Assembly (NCBI RefSeq): GCF_001999465.1
Contig: NZ_MQMF01000001.1
Location: 1,240,001-1,304,000 of the forward strand
DNA length: 64,000 bases
Source: Fictibacillus arsenicus
GTDB lineage: Bacteria; Bacillota; Bacilli; Bacillales; Fictibacillaceae
Reading direction: 5' to 3'
Shown: piece by piece, positions 37,933-46,799 of the stretch
Layout of the letters: every line of letters begins with the position of its first letter
How positions within the stretch are numbered: position 1 is the stretch's first letter
Notes under the pieces: model-generated
Seen by the model: the letters and a program-made list of their open reading frames with translations, nothing else
Told to the model about the DNA's origin: nothing
Database searches by the model: none
Translations under genes and position numbers: made by a program

Positions 37933-37937
37933 ATTTC

Positions 37938-37986
37938 AAAAGACCGGTATCAGCTCTTATCTGCTAGAGCTGAATCCGGTCTTTTT
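37938..37986. terminator. Bidirectional terminator between convergent genes
   Basis: AAAGACCGG pairs with CCGGTCTTT and an inner TCAGCTCT with AGAGCTGA. It serves the permease gene and the convergent lipoprotein gene, whose stop codon abuts it. Confidence 0.9.
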
Positions 37987-38427
37987 TTATTTCTTCTCAA
38001 ACACTACTGCTACCTCATGCTTCTCTTCTTCTGCAAAAAAGGCTTTCGACACTCGGTAGGTTCCTGCTTCATGATCCTTTAGCTCAATGGGCTGTTCGTA
38101 GTTTTCGCCTGCTTTCACCATGATCATCTGCTCGGTGAACATTTGATCTGTATTTACCTTGTCCCATTTACCGTCTTCCCACTTTTCAAGAGTAAAAGCT
38201 ACTCCTGTTCCGACTTCTTTATCCGAATTGTTTTTCAACGTTAATTTTGCTTCTTCACTGCCATCTTCAAGATTAACTTCTGCCTTCACACCAGCTTCTT
38301 CTCTAGGCATATCATTTTCTGCCTGAGGTGCCCCGCTCTTTTTGTCCTCTTCAGGTGCTGGCTTACTGCCGCAAGCGGCAAGGAGAACGAGCAGGCATGC
38401 CATAAAAATAAGCTTCATGTTTTTCAT
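37987..38427 (-). CDS. Lipoprotein with Ig-like/BsuPI-like domain
   Basis: This 146-residue secreted lipoprotein has a signal peptide with lipobox LLAACG (Cys near residue 18), a charged linker (residues 20-50), then a beta domain. The segments LTLKNNSDKEVGTGVAFTLEKWE and ELKDHEAGTYRVSK resemble small Ig-like domains found in Bacillus lipoproteins and the BsuPI inhibitor. The ATG at 38427 has AGGAGGG 7 bases upstream. It is monocistronic and its role is unknown. Confidence 0.82.
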   Translation of the reverse strand: MKNMKLIFMACLLVLLAACGSKPAPEEDKKSGAPQAENDMPREEAGVKAEVNLEDGSEEAKLTLKNNSDKEVGTGVAFTLEKWEDGKWDKVNTDQMFTEQMIMVKAGENYEQPIELKDHEAGTYRVSKAFFAEEEKHEVAVVFEKK

Positions 38428-38538
38428 CACTAAGCCCTCCTTTTTCCTATTAGTCGCCATCAGAATTAAAAAGTTTCATATAAACTGTCGTTTACAGTAT
38501 TAAAGAGGTGGATAAGCTGTTAACAAAGGGGTGCTAGC

Positions 38539-38748
38539 ATGAATATGTTGCTTGTTTCAACTATTTTATTTTTGATGTCCTTAGCCCTTGGAATCGGTTA
38601 TTACGGCACTCGTTTATATGAAAAAAGTATTTTCTTAGGTTTTGTAACTACTCTCCTTGGGTTTATCATTCCGTTCTCTTTATTTATCGGTTTTATCTAT
38701 TTCTATGGGTTGTATCATCACGGTCACCCTCTTCAGTTTAAATGGTAA
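38539..38748 (+). CDS. Small two-helix membrane protein
   Basis: This 69-residue protein has two strong membrane helices (residues 3-20 and 32-58) and a short His-rich end (YHHGHPLQFKW). The ribosome site AAAGGGG lies 7 bases before the ATG and a terminator follows the stop. I do not recognise a family. Confidence 0.72.
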   Translation: MNMLLVSTILFLMSLALGIGYYGTRLYEKSIFLGFVTTLLGFIIPFSLFIGFIYFYGLYHHGHPLQFKW

Positions 38749-38753
38749 ATAAA

Positions 38754-38793
38754 AAACCTGTCCTTAGGCTAAAACAGCCCTTAAACAGGTTTA
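38754..38793. terminator. Bidirectional terminator (small membrane protein gene and ywgA)
   Basis: AAACCTGT pairs with ACAGGTTT at the base of a larger hairpin, with A/T runs on both sides. Confidence 0.75.
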
Positions 38794-38796
38794 TTT

Positions 38797-39300
38797 CTAT
38801 TGTACTCGATTTTTTAAATTTGAAATATAAGCAAAAGCTTCATCCATTTCTTCTTCCGTATACTTCTGCTTCGCTTTAACCGTTTGAACCTTCTCCTTGA
38901 TCTCATCTGCATCAAACTTATCAAAATACATGATCGTTGATACGAGCTCCAAGAAACGGGACGATTGTTCATTCATAGATCGGACGCAATCACCCAGCAA
39001 TTCGATCTCAGCTCCGTAAGTAGAGAGTAGCTTCTGTCCTTCTTCGTTTACAGCATATCGGTATTGAGAGTAGCCGCTAACCTTTTCCTTCACTTCATGT
39101 ATGTAACCCATGTTGCAAAGTTCCTCAATCTTCAGTGTCAGTTCTTCAGAATACGGTCCATAAAAATGAAACTGGTACTTTTCTTGAAAAGGAAAGTTTA
39201 ACTTTTTCGCAATGTATACCATTTTTTGAAGCTTTTTTCGGCCAATCACTTCCCCGGCTTCCTGAATCAGAGTGACAACTTTTAAATGATCCTCAAACAC
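38797..39300 (-). CDS. ywgA: YwgA-family protein
   Basis: This 167-residue helical protein has the YwgA segment EVIGRKKLQKMVYIAKKLNFPFQEKYQFHFYGPYSEELTLKI in its first half (winged-helix-like). Conserved in Bacillus next to ywfO; function unknown. It starts 30 bp after the ywfO stop, so the two form an operon ending at the terminator at 38754-38793. Confidence 0.9.
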   Translation of the reverse strand: MFEDHLKVVTLIQEAGEVIGRKKLQKMVYIAKKLNFPFQEKYQFHFYGPYSEELTLKIEELCNMGYIHEVKEKVSGYSQYRYAVNEEGQKLLSTYGAEIELLGDCVRSMNEQSSRFLELVSTIMYFDKFDADEIKEKVQTVKAKQKYTEEEMDEAFAYISNLKNRVQ

Positions 39301-39330
39301 AGTACGTTCCCCCTAACATCCTTTTTCGTT

Positions 39331-40614
39331 CTATTTATGTAAAATTTCTTTTATCTTCGTTTTCAATGATTCATCCTTAATGCCCTCGATCAGATCCATC
39401 GGAAAATATAGCTTATGATCGGTGCGGCGCTTTCCTGATATGGCTTCAACCACATCTGATTCTCTTGACAGCTCCCGAATCTCTCCGTTTGGTTTCAGCA
39501 GATTAATCGGCAGCCGCTCTTCTTTTTCACCAGGACGATAAAAATCGTACGGAAGATCAGAAGATGAATCGACGACAAGATAGTATTTCGGATTGATACC
39601 CGCTTCCTGAAAATAGGCAGACAATAAATGGCCGTCTGTAAATGACACCATTTCAGTATACTTAAATAATTTTCTGTCGATAAAACGGATGCAAAGATCA
39701 CTTAAAATCGGATCCTCTTCATCCATCCAGCCTTGAAAATAATAATGAATGACACCCTCGTCGAGTGATATATAATCCTCTAAAGACACGCTGCCTTCAA
39801 AAAGTGTCTTAAAATGAGAAAGCTCTCTTTTAAATGTATACCCTGTTTCGTAAAGCTCCTTCGCCCGATGAAGAATTTTACTTAAAATCACTTCCGCACT
39901 GCGCGTAACAGGATGAAAATAAACCTGCCAGTACATCTGATACCGGCTCATAATATAGTCCTCTACCGCATGCATGCCGCTGGATTTAATGACAACGCCA
40001 TCCTCTGTAGGCCGCATCACGCGAAGAATTCGTTCGATATCGAAATTTCCGTAGCTGACCCCAGTAAAGTACGCATCACGCAGCAAGTAATCCATTCTGT
40101 CCGCATCAATCTGACTGGAAATCAGACTTACTATCAGCTTGTCAGGATGTGTTTTCGCAATCACTTCTGCAACCTGCTTCGGGAAATCTTCTCCCATTTG
40201 TAAAAGTACGCTATTCACTTCTGTATCACCTAAAATGATGTCCCGGCTGAACTCCTCATGGTCCACCCCGAACACTTTTTCAAAGGAGTGAGAGAACGGA
40301 CCGTGTCCCACATCATGTAAAAGCGCTGCGGATAGAACGAGAAGACGCTGCTCTGGATCCCACGTTTGTTTTTCTTGAAAAATATCTATGATTCGCCTTG
40401 TAATCTCGTAAACACCAAGAGAATGACTAAAACGGCTATGTTCAGCTCCATGAAACGTTAAATATGTCGTCCCCAGCTGCCTGATTCTTCGCAGTCTTTG
40501 AAACTCGCGCGTACCGATCAGCCGCCAGATCAGTTCATCCCGAACGTGAATATAGCGGTGAACAGGGTCTTTAAATACTTTCTCTTCGTGCAGCTTTCCT
40601 AATGGTTTCGCCAT
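39331..40614 (-). CDS. ywfO: HD-domain phosphohydrolase YwfO
   Basis: This 427-residue enzyme has the HD-superfamily metal site: HSRFSHSLGVYEI (first His), LLHDVGHGPFSHSFE (HD) and a later Asp in ISSQIDADRMDYLLRD. B. subtilis YwfO is a dNTP/GTP-stimulated phosphohydrolase; the same role is likely. The ATG at 40614 is chosen because AGGA lies upstream at usual spacing and it gives the family length. It is the first gene of the ywfO-ywgA operon. Confidence 0.92.
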   Translation of the reverse strand: MAKPLGKLHEEKVFKDPVHRYIHVRDELIWRLIGTREFQRLRRIRQLGTTYLTFHGAEHSRFSHSLGVYEITRRIIDIFQEKQTWDPEQRLLVLSAALLHDVGHGPFSHSFEKVFGVDHEEFSRDIILGDTEVNSVLLQMGEDFPKQVAEVIAKTHPDKLIVSLISSQIDADRMDYLLRDAYFTGVSYGNFDIERILRVMRPTEDGVVIKSSGMHAVEDYIMSRYQMYWQVYFHPVTRSAEVILSKILHRAKELYETGYTFKRELSHFKTLFEGSVSLEDYISLDEGVIHYYFQGWMDEEDPILSDLCIRFIDRKLFKYTEMVSFTDGHLLSAYFQEAGINPKYYLVVDSSSDLPYDFYRPGEKEERLPINLLKPNGEIRELSRESDVVEAISGKRRTDHKLYFPMDLIEGIKDESLKTKIKEILHK

Positions 40615-40912
40615 TGAATTTTTTCCTGCTCCTTCTATCAGCATTTATAGGTAAGAGTTCTCTTAAAAAAGAAAAATCCCTTCCTCAATAATCATGTTGA
40701 GAAGGTATTTTCTGAAAGGAATCTGTGATTGATTTAATAGAATATACCCTATTGTATCGTGTTATTAACTTTCAAAACAACCACTATTTTTTTCTATATG
40801 TCTCTCATTTATATCGGCAAAAGGTGCCATAAATCCACCATTTTCTTCCCCTTTCAATATGAGTTATACTAGATAAAGCTTATAACGGAAATGATAGTTT
40901 TATGTGGATTAA
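40615..40912. other. Upstream region of ywfO with hairpin and mini-ORF
   Basis: A minus-strand hairpin (CCTTCTCAA/TTGAGGAAGG, 40678-40705) followed by a T-rich stretch looks like a terminator but lies upstream of ywfO. Further upstream on the same strand a 10-codon ORF (MVDLWHLLPI, 40809-40841) has GAAAGGGG 6 bases before its ATG. Together they could be a leader with attenuation or a small RNA. Confidence 0.35.
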
Positions 40913-41043
40913 CGTTGATTTACGCTTCAGGATGTTCGCTTTCCGAGGGGTGTGAGGTGAGCCTCCTAGCGCTCTGCGCCTTCAGGAGTCTCACCTGTCC
41001 CACTCATCCCGCTGGAGTCTCACACCTTACGCTCCAATCAACT
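40913..41043. repeat. Dispersed palindrome-ended element, short form (copy 4)
   Basis: This 131-bp copy begins CGTTGATT and ends AATCAACT. The core is CTTTCCGAGGGG, GAGGTGAGCCTCCTAGCG and GGAGTCTCACCTGTCCCACT. It lies upstream of the methyltransferase gene, with AACAGAGTAGCATA after the right end, as after copy 5. Confidence 0.85.
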
Positions 41044-41093
41044 TAACAGAGTAGCATACTCAACTTTTATATATATTGCAGGAGGAACAATAC

Positions 41094-41894
41094 ATGGATC
41101 AAGAACGAAGATTAAAAAATGGACAGGCATGGAGCAACTCTTCATATCAGGCTTGGGTCAACCGTTTTGGCGCGCCTGAAAAAGCGGTGTCCCGCATTTT
41201 AAAGGATCCAAAAAGGCGTCTTCAGCCACTCGACCAATATGTTGGGGATGTGTCTGGCAAAAAGATCGTTAACCTTTTAGGATCACACGGCAGTAAAGCA
41301 GTCGCTTTGTCTTTGCTTGGAGCTGATGCTACAGTTATCGATATTTCAGAATCAAACGCTGCATACGCACGTGAACTGGCTGAAGCCGCTGACGTAAACA
41401 TCCGCTATGTTGTTGAAGATATTTTAAACCTGCCTGCATCAGAACTGACAGGTGATTATGATATGGCCTTCATGGAAAACGGCATTCTGCATTACTTCAC
41501 CGACTTGAACGCTTATTTTGAAGTAGTCGCAGGTCTATTAAAGCCGGGCGGAAAACTGATTCTGCAAGACTTCCATCCCGTTTCTACAAAACTGATAGAA
41601 TCACAAGGCAAAAGCCAGGCTGTAAGAAAACATAAAGTCACAGGTGATTATTTTAGCGAAGAGCTTGTAACGATGGATGTCGCTTACTCCAAGTTCCTGC
41701 CTGAACTGCAATATGCAACTTCTGAAGAACGGGCTCCTTTTCAGGTTCAAATCCGCCAATGGACGCTTGGAGAGATCGTTACGGCAATCGGAAGCAAGGG
41801 CCTTTGGATCAAACAGCTCGTGGAAGAACCACACCCAGACGAACTGGACCGCGGCATTCCAAAATCATTCATTATCGTTACGGAGAAACTGTAA
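41094..41894 (+). CDS. Class I SAM-dependent methyltransferase
   Basis: This 266-residue Rossmann methyltransferase has motif I as [20 protein letters not shown] (about residues 58-77), an acidic VIDIS end of strand 2 and the segment [15 protein letters not shown]. The ATG at 41094 has AGGAGG 8 bases upstream. Its stop codon overlaps the lipL start (TAATG), so the two are translationally coupled. Substrate unknown. Confidence 0.88.
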   Translation: MDQERRLKNGQAWSNSSYQAWVNRFGAPEKAVSRILKDPKRRLQPLDQYVGDVSGKKIVNLLGSHGSKAVALSLLGADATVIDISESNAAYARELAEAADVNIRYVVEDILNLPASELTGDYDMAFMENGILHYFTDLNAYFEVVAGLLKPGGKLILQDFHPVSTKLIESQGKSQAVRKHKVTGDYFSEELVTMDVAYSKFLPELQYATSEERAPFQVQIRQWTLGEIVTAIGSKGLWIKQLVEEPHPDELDRGIPKSFIIVTEKL

Positions 41895-42727
41895 TGACGA
41901 ATCATCTGTTAGAGCAGCCAACATGGCGGCTGATCGATCAGTCTACGCTCGGACCGGGATTTGATGCAAGACAGTCTTTTGCAACCGACGATACCCTATG
42001 CACATCAATCGGAAGCGGAGACTCGCCCGCCACGGCACGCACATGGGTCCATCACAATACGATCGTCCTCGGCATTCAGGATACACGGCTTCCTTATCTA
42101 AAGGACGGGATCGATTATTTGGAGGCACGCGGCTATCGGGTGATCGTACGGAATTCCGGCGGTCTTGCTGTTGTACTGGATGAAGGTGTATTGAACATCT
42201 CACTCATTCTCCCTGAAAAAGAAAGGACAATCGACATCAACCAAGGCTATGACACGATGACAGCATTAGTGGAGCAGCTCCTTGAACCTTATGGAACGTC
42301 ATTTGAAGCCTATGAGATCGTCGGCTCTTATTGCCCGGGAAGCTATGATTTAAGCATCGGCGGGAAAAAATTCGCAGGAATCTCTCAGCGGCGCATGCGC
42401 GGCGGTGTTGCGGTGCAGATCTACTTGTGTGTGGATGGCAGCGGTTCAGAGCGTGCGGCGCTAATCGGCGAGTTTTACAAGCGGGGCTTAAGAGGCGAAA
42501 CGACCAAGTTTCAATACCCTGAGATCAAGCCTGATGTTATGGCGAGTTTGGCGGAGTTGCTAGACCGTCCGCTCACGGTAGCAGAAATCCACGCCCGTCT
42601 ATTAAATGTGCTGCACAAAAACAGCGAGCTCTTTTTCAGCGGCCAGCTATCATTGGAAGAAAGCGAGCTGCTTCCAGGAAATATACAGAGAATGTGGGAT
42701 CGAAATGAGAAGGCACTGTCACTTTAA
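41894..42727 (+). CDS. lipL: Octanoyl-[GcvH]:protein N-octanoyltransferase LipL
   Basis: This 277-residue biotin/lipoate-ligase-fold enzyme transfers octanoyl groups from GcvH to E2 subunits. The catalytic Cys lies in [12 protein letters not shown] near residue 147, preceded by the [18 protein letters not shown] segment. B. subtilis ywfL (lipL) also sits next to pta. The longer upstream frame inside the methyltransferase gene is spurious; the ATG overlapping the preceding stop is the natural start. The terminator stem includes the stop codon. Confidence 0.93.
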   Translation: MTNHLLEQPTWRLIDQSTLGPGFDARQSFATDDTLCTSIGSGDSPATARTWVHHNTIVLGIQDTRLPYLKDGIDYLEARGYRVIVRNSGGLAVVLDEGVLNISLILPEKERTIDINQGYDTMTALVEQLLEPYGTSFEAYEIVGSYCPGSYDLSIGGKKFAGISQRRMRGGVAVQIYLCVDGSGSERAALIGEFYKRGLRGETTKFQYPEIKPDVMASLAELLDRPLTVAEIHARLLNVLHKNSELFFSGQLSLEESELLPGNIQRMWDRNEKALSL

Positions 42728-42745
42728 GTGGCAGTGTCTTTTTCA
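42711..42745 (+). terminator. Terminator overlapping the lipL stop codon
   Basis: CACTGTCACTT pairs with AAGTGGCAGTG with TAA of lipL lying at the loop, followed by TTTTT. Termination structure and stop codon share the same bases. Confidence 0.8.
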
Positions 42746-42763
42746 GGAGAACACCAACATTTT

Positions 42764-42868
42764 TTGTACGGTAGAGAAGAAAAATTGTTCGGTCGGGCCA
42801 CCTTTTTGTTCGGTTAGCGTTGTTTTTTGTTCGGTTACGTGCAATTTTTGTTCGGTCGCCCATTCATT
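42764..42868. repeat. Mini-array G: five units, exact 21-bp period
   Basis: TTGTTCGGT (TTGTACGGT in the first) recurs at 42764, 42785, 42806, 42827 and 42848, exactly 21 bp apart. Each is followed by about 12 variable bases. In the later units the variable half reads TTACGTGCAAT or TTAGCGTTG, which links it to the TTACCGTG units of mini-arrays D, E and H. It lies between the lipL and pta terminators. Confidence 0.9.
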
Positions 42869-42909
42869 TGTTTTTTTCACAAAGAATTTGCAGAAAAAAT
42901 CCTGTTTTC

Positions 42910-42940
42910 CATAAGAAAAAGCCAGCTCACTGAGCTGGCT
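42910..42940. terminator. Terminator after pta
   Basis: AAAGCCAGCTC and GAGCTGGCTTT form a perfect stem with A/T runs on both sides. Confidence 0.88.
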
Positions 42941-42947
42941 TTCCTAA

Positions 42948-43928
42948 TTATTTTACGTCTAATGACTGCATCGCTGTAATCAATGCTAATTTATAAACGT
43001 CTTCTGCATTACAGCCGCGTGAAAGATCGTTAACAGGCATGTTCAACCCCTGCAAGATCGGTCCGATTGCTTCAAATCCGCCTAAACGCTGAACCATCTT
43101 GTAGCCGATGTTCCCTGTTTCAAGGCTTGGGAAGATAAATACGTTCGCTTCCCCTTTTAGCGGTGAATTCGGCGCTTTTTTCGTTGCAACAGACGGTACG
43201 AATGCTGCGTCGAACTGAAGCTCCCCGTCATACATAAAGTTCGGGTCCATCCCTTTAAGAATTTCGAGTGCTTCCACTACTTTTTCAGTCTCAGGCGAAA
43301 CAGCAGATCCTTTTGTTGAAAAAGAAAGCAAAGCGACTTTCGGATCAATACCGAAAACGCGAGCCGTTTCAGCAGAAACTACCGCAGATTCAGCCAAGTC
43401 CTGGCTGGAAGGTGCAATGTTGATCGCGCAGTCAGCGAATACGTACTTCTCGTCGCCGCGCACCATGATAAATGCACCTGACGTTTTTTTAACGCCTTCT
43501 TTTGTCTTAATAATTTGAAGAGCCGGGCGAACCGTGTCAGCAGTTGAATGAGCCGCTCCACTTACAAGCCCTTGAGCCTTTCCAGTGTATACGAGCATCG
43601 TGCCAAAATAGTTTTCATCCATTAAAATCTTGCGTGCCTGCTCTTCTGTTGTTTTCCCTTTACGGCGTTCTACCAATGCATCAACTAATGCATCAAACTC
43701 TGGATATTCAGATGGGTTAAGAACTTCTACTCCATCAAGTGAAAATCCACCAGCTTCTGCTTTTGCTGAAACTTCGGATTGGTCTCCTACTAAAATAGGC
43801 TGCAAAACTTTTTCAGAAGCTAGACGGCTTGTTGCTTCTAGAATTCTTTCATCCGTACCTTCAGGAAAAACGATAACCGGATTCGCTGCTTGTACTTTGT
43901 TTTTTAAATCTATAAAAAGATCGCTCAT
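42948..43928 (-). CDS. pta: Phosphate acetyltransferase
   Basis: This 326-residue enzyme interconverts acetyl-CoA and acetyl phosphate, the first step of overflow acetate formation. Family segments are VFPEGTDERILEA at the start, GLVSGAAHSTADTVRPALQ and GNIGYKMVQRLGGFEAIGPILQG near the end. A cre-like site lies about 100 bp upstream, where CcpA activates pta in B. subtilis. It is monocistronic. Confidence 0.96.
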   Translation of the reverse strand: MSDLFIDLKNKVQAANPVIVFPEGTDERILEATSRLASEKVLQPILVGDQSEVSAKAEAGGFSLDGVEVLNPSEYPEFDALVDALVERRKGKTTEEQARKILMDENYFGTMLVYTGKAQGLVSGAAHSTADTVRPALQIIKTKEGVKKTSGAFIMVRGDEKYVFADCAINIAPSSQDLAESAVVSAETARVFGIDPKVALLSFSTKGSAVSPETEKVVEALEILKGMDPNFMYDGELQFDAAFVPSVATKKAPNSPLKGEANVFIFPSLETGNIGYKMVQRLGGFEAIGPILQGLNMPVNDLSRGCNAEDVYKLALITAMQSLDVK

Positions 43929-44027
43929 GAGAAAAATAGCCTCCTAATAAATCAGTTTCTGACTCTGCAATTTACATTCCCTATTAGGTTACTCCTTTTT
44001 TATGTCCTTTTAAACCTATCCATGCAG

Positions 44028-44042
44028 TTGAAAGCGCTTGAT
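44028..44042 (-). promoter_or_regulatory. cre-like site upstream of pta
   Basis: TTGAAAGCGCTTGAT (plus strand) matches the cre consensus WTGNAANCGNWNNCW with one mismatch. It lies 100-114 bp before the pta start, an activating distance as at B. subtilis pta. Confidence 0.65.
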
Positions 44043-44090
44043 AGAAGAAGTTCTTTTATTTTGAATTTTTAAACGTCTATTATTGAAGGA

Positions 44091-44302
44091 TGTTGAATTC
44101 TGCTCCAGGGTACTCGCTTTCCGCGGGGCGTGCGGTGAGCCTCCCTATCGCTACGCGCTGACGGGGTCTCACCTGTCCCACATCAAGGAAGTATCCTTGC
44201 TCCTGCGTCTACAAGTCAATGCTACAGATGTGAGCTTCCTCGTTGCATGCCTGCGAGAAACTTCTCATGTGGTAGGCACGCACCCTTACGCTCCAATCAA
44301 CT
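44091..44302. repeat. Dispersed palindrome-ended element, long form (copy 5)
   Basis: This 212-bp copy begins TGTTGAATT and ends AATCAACT. Besides the common core (CTTTCCGCGGGGCGTGCGG) it holds the extra module GCTCCTGCGTCTACAAG ... TTCCTCGTTGCATGCCTG ... GTAGGCACGCA shared only with copy 1. It lies between pta and the copper-protein gene. Confidence 0.85.
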
Positions 44303-44352
44303 ATTCAAAGTAGCATAGTCAAAAAACGTTATAACAAAAGTTTAAAGCACTC

Positions 44353-44377
44353 GTTTAAAAGTTGTGTCTCCGGGAAA
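44353..44377 (+). promoter_or_regulatory. Candidate sigma-B promoter of the Csp-like gene
   Basis: GTTTAA and GGGAAA are separated by 13 bp, close to the general-stress consensus GTTTAA-N12-15-GGGWAW. It lies 39 bp before the coding start with a ribosome site between. Confidence 0.6.
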
Positions 44378-44415
44378 CCTTTAACTGAAATCTTATTTAG
44401 GGAGGCGTTTTTGGA

Positions 44416-44742
44416 ATGCACCAAACTTATCAAGAATGTATCGATGAATGCCTGCGCTGCATGCAGGCGTGCAACCATTGCTATGATGCTTGTTTGCAGG
44501 AAGAAGATGTTAAGATGATGGCGAATTGTATCAGACTCGACCGTGAATGCTCGGATATTTGCAGCTTTGCCGCAGAGATGATGGCGCGAAACAGCCCATT
44601 CATCAACGAAATTTGTGAACTATGCGCGAAAGTTTGTGAGGCTTGCGGAAAAGAATGTGAACAGCACGATCACCAGCACTGTCAGGAATGTGCGAAAGCT
44701 TGCTTCAGATGTGCAGAAGTTTGCAGAAAAATGGTCGCATAA
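44416..44742 (+). CDS. Four-helix-bundle copper-binding protein (Csp/YhjQ-like)
   Basis: This 108-residue cytosolic protein has many Cys and His residues spaced along four helices (CIDECLRCMQACNHCYDACL, then CELCAKVCEACGKEC, CQECAKACFRCAEVC). This is the layout of Csp3-type copper storage proteins, in which Cys thiolates inside the bundle hold many Cu(I) ions. There is no signal peptide. The ribosome site is GGGAGG, and a sigma-B-like promoter precedes it. It has its own terminator. Confidence 0.92.
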   Translation: MHQTYQECIDECLRCMQACNHCYDACLQEEDVKMMANCIRLDRECSDICSFAAEMMARNSPFINEICELCAKVCEACGKECEQHDHQHCQECAKACFRCAEVCRKMVA

Positions 44743-44752
44743 TAAAAACGAT

Positions 44753-44792
44753 GGAAACTTTCTTCCAAATTGGAAGAGAGTTTTTTTGTTTG
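44753..44792 (+). terminator. Terminator after the Csp-like gene
   Basis: AAACTTTCTTCC pairs with GGAAGAGAGTTT around AAAT, followed by TTTT. Confidence 0.82.
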
Positions 44793-44855
44793 CAGATGAA
44801 TCTTTTTCCTTTTCCTTCCGTAAAATTGAGAGATAAATTTGGAGGAGGAATCAGC

Positions 44856-45632
44856 ATGTCTTTTGTTAACCGTATGTTGGCTAGTGTAGGAATTGGAGCA
44901 GCAAGGGTAGACACGATTTTAGATAAGGATACTTACTCACCTGGCGAGACCATTACAGGTATGATCAAAATAGAAGGCGGAAAAGTGGATCAGAACATTG
45001 ATCATATCACCCTTTATGTGATGACAGAATTTTACCGTGAAGTCGATGATAAAAAAGTTCGTGATACAGCAGCGATTGAAAAAACAACGGTTGGCACAAG
45101 TCTAGTTGTAAAGGCAGGAAGCTCTCAAGAGATTCCTTTCTCGCTTAAACTTCCATATGATACGCCTTATACACTTGGACACACCCCTGTTTGGATCAAG
45201 ACAGGTCTGGATATTCAGATGGCCTTTGATCCAACGGACAACGATCAGATCCGTGTACACCCTGATGCTGAAACTTCTGCCATTTTTGATGCGATTGAAC
45301 AGCTTGGATTTAGACTTCGCAAAGCATATTGCGGATCTGCTCCGCGCTATATGCGCCGCAGACTTCCTTTCTTGCAGGAATTCGAGTACGTACCAACTTC
45401 AGGTGCTTATGCAGGGAAACTTGATGAACTTGAAGTCATTTTAGTTCTGCAAAGTGACAGCATCGAGCTTTTAATGGAGATCGATAAACGAGGAAAAGGA
45501 TTATTCGGCATGCTGGAAGAAGCGATGGACCTTGATGAAACGAAGGTGCGCATGACCCTTTCACGTACTGAGCTTCAAAATCCATCAAACGTAAAAGCAA
45601 AGATCAAGCACACTCTCCGTCAATTCAGCTAA
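44856..45632 (+). CDS. spo0M: Sporulation-control protein Spo0M
   Basis: This 258-residue arrestin-like protein affects sporulation and cell shape in B. subtilis. The start MSFVNRMLASVGIGAARVDT, the arrestin-type segment YSPGETITGMIKIEGG and the length are all as in the family. The ATG at 44856 has GGAGGAGG 8 bases upstream; the longer frame overlapping the copper-protein gene is spurious. Confidence 0.94.
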   Translation: MSFVNRMLASVGIGAARVDTILDKDTYSPGETITGMIKIEGGKVDQNIDHITLYVMTEFYREVDDKKVRDTAAIEKTTVGTSLVVKAGSSQEIPFSLKLPYDTPYTLGHTPVWIKTGLDIQMAFDPTDNDQIRVHPDAETSAIFDAIEQLGFRLRKAYCGSAPRYMRRRLPFLQEFEYVPTSGAYAGKLDELEVILVLQSDSIELLMEIDKRGKGLFGMLEEAMDLDETKVRMTLSRTELQNPSNVKAKIKHTLRQFS

Positions 45633-45707
45633 CCCTTTTTGGATTCGTCCATACTTATGGTATATTTGTAGGGACGTGTTTATTTTTAGCAGGGAGTGAA
45701 TAAAAAG

Positions 45708-46451
45708 ATGAGTGAAGCAGCTATTACACTAGAAGGCTGGTATTGCCTTCATGATTTCCGTGAGATGGATTGGGCCGCTTGGAAAACGCTTACGAGTGAC
45801 GAACGCGGATACGCGATAAATGAATTTCTAACGTTTCTTGAAAAATGGGAAAACGTAGAAGCAAATAAAACAGGCAGCCATGCCCTATACAGCATCATGG
45901 GTCAAAAAGCTGATTTTATGATGATGCTTCTTCGCCCAACAATGGAAGAATTGAACGAGATCGAGAACGCATTTAATAAAACAGCTTTTGCTCAATATAC
46001 GATTAAAGCTTATTCTTACGTTTCAGTTGTAGAGCTAAGCACATACAACCCGCAAAACGAGAACGGCGAGATGGATCCGATGATCAAAGCCCGCCTGTTC
46101 CCTGAACTTCCTAAGTGGAAGCATGTTTGCTTCTATCCAATGGACAAGCGCCGTGACGGTGATGACAACTGGTACATGCTTTCAATGGAAGAGCGCAAAA
46201 AGATGATGTACTCCCACGGTATGATTGGCCGCGGATATGCAGGTAAAGTAAAGCAGATCATCACTGGATCTGTCGGCTTTGACGATTGGGAATGGGGCGT
46301 AACACTGTTCTCAAACGACATGCTTCAATTTAAAAAATTAGTATACGAAATGCGCTTTGATGAAGTAAGTGCACGCTTCGGCGAATTCGGATCTTTCTAT
46401 GTAGGAAACATCCTTACAAAAGAAGCCGTGCCTGCTTTCTTGCAAGTGTAA
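45708..46451 (+). CDS. hemQ: Coproheme decarboxylase HemQ
   Basis: This 247-residue chlorite-dismutase-fold enzyme makes heme b from coproheme III in the Gram-positive pathway. Segments [26 protein letters not shown] and [30 protein letters not shown] (proximal His region) are diagnostic. The ATG at 45708 is preferred to the GTG at 45696, which sits on the ribosome site itself. It follows pta in B. subtilis (ywfI) too. Confidence 0.95.
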   Translation: MSEAAITLEGWYCLHDFREMDWAAWKTLTSDERGYAINEFLTFLEKWENVEANKTGSHALYSIMGQKADFMMMLLRPTMEELNEIENAFNKTAFAQYTIKAYSYVSVVELSTYNPQNENGEMDPMIKARLFPELPKWKHVCFYPMDKRRDGDDNWYMLSMEERKKMMYSHGMIGRGYAGKVKQIITGSVGFDDWEWGVTLFSNDMLQFKKLVYEMRFDEVSARFGEFGSFYVGNILTKEAVPAFLQV

Positions 46452-46455
46452 AGGG

Positions 46456-46495
46456 ATGAAAGATGACTCGTTATATGATGAGTCATCTTTTTTCT
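46456..46495 (+). terminator. Terminator after hemQ
   Basis: AAAGATGACTC and GAGTCATCTTT form a perfect stem followed by TTT. Confidence 0.9.
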
Positions 46496-46529
46496 TGTCA
46501 AAAACACTCGAAATTTCTATAAATAAATT

Positions 46530-46613
46530 TATGTGTGGATATAATCAAGATTACCCTGCATAAAATGTTCGTTACCGTGGATAAAAAGAAGATTACCGTG
46601 CAATTGCAAAATG
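46530..46613. repeat. Mini-array H: four units, exact 21-bp period
   Basis: Units start at 46530, 46551, 46572 and 46593: TATGTGTGGATATA, TTACCCTGCATAAA, TTACCGTGGATAAA and TTACCGTGCAATTG, each followed by a variable 7 bases. These are the same units as mini-array E, which is in the opposite orientation. It lies between the hemQ terminator and the cwlJ promoter. Confidence 0.88.
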
Positions 46614-46791
46614 ACATCCACTCCAAATAACATCAACATGAGATGTCCATTTCACAAATACACTCCTTTATATCCCCTGACTTCCTTCTTACATTTCATT
46701 GAAAAAAATGATCTCGCCTCTCGTCATTCCCTTCATAACCTCATGAATTGTGAAACTTTCATCGACGATGGTCTAGTTTTCCAAAAAGGCT

Positions 46792-46799
46792 CATACACT
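46792..46799 (+). promoter_or_regulatory. Candidate sigma-E -10 element of cwlJ
   Basis: CATACACT matches the sigma-E -10 consensus CATACANT, about 64 bp before the cwlJ start. The -35 is weak (GTCTAGT). cwlJ is transcribed by sigma-E in B. subtilis. Confidence 0.55.
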
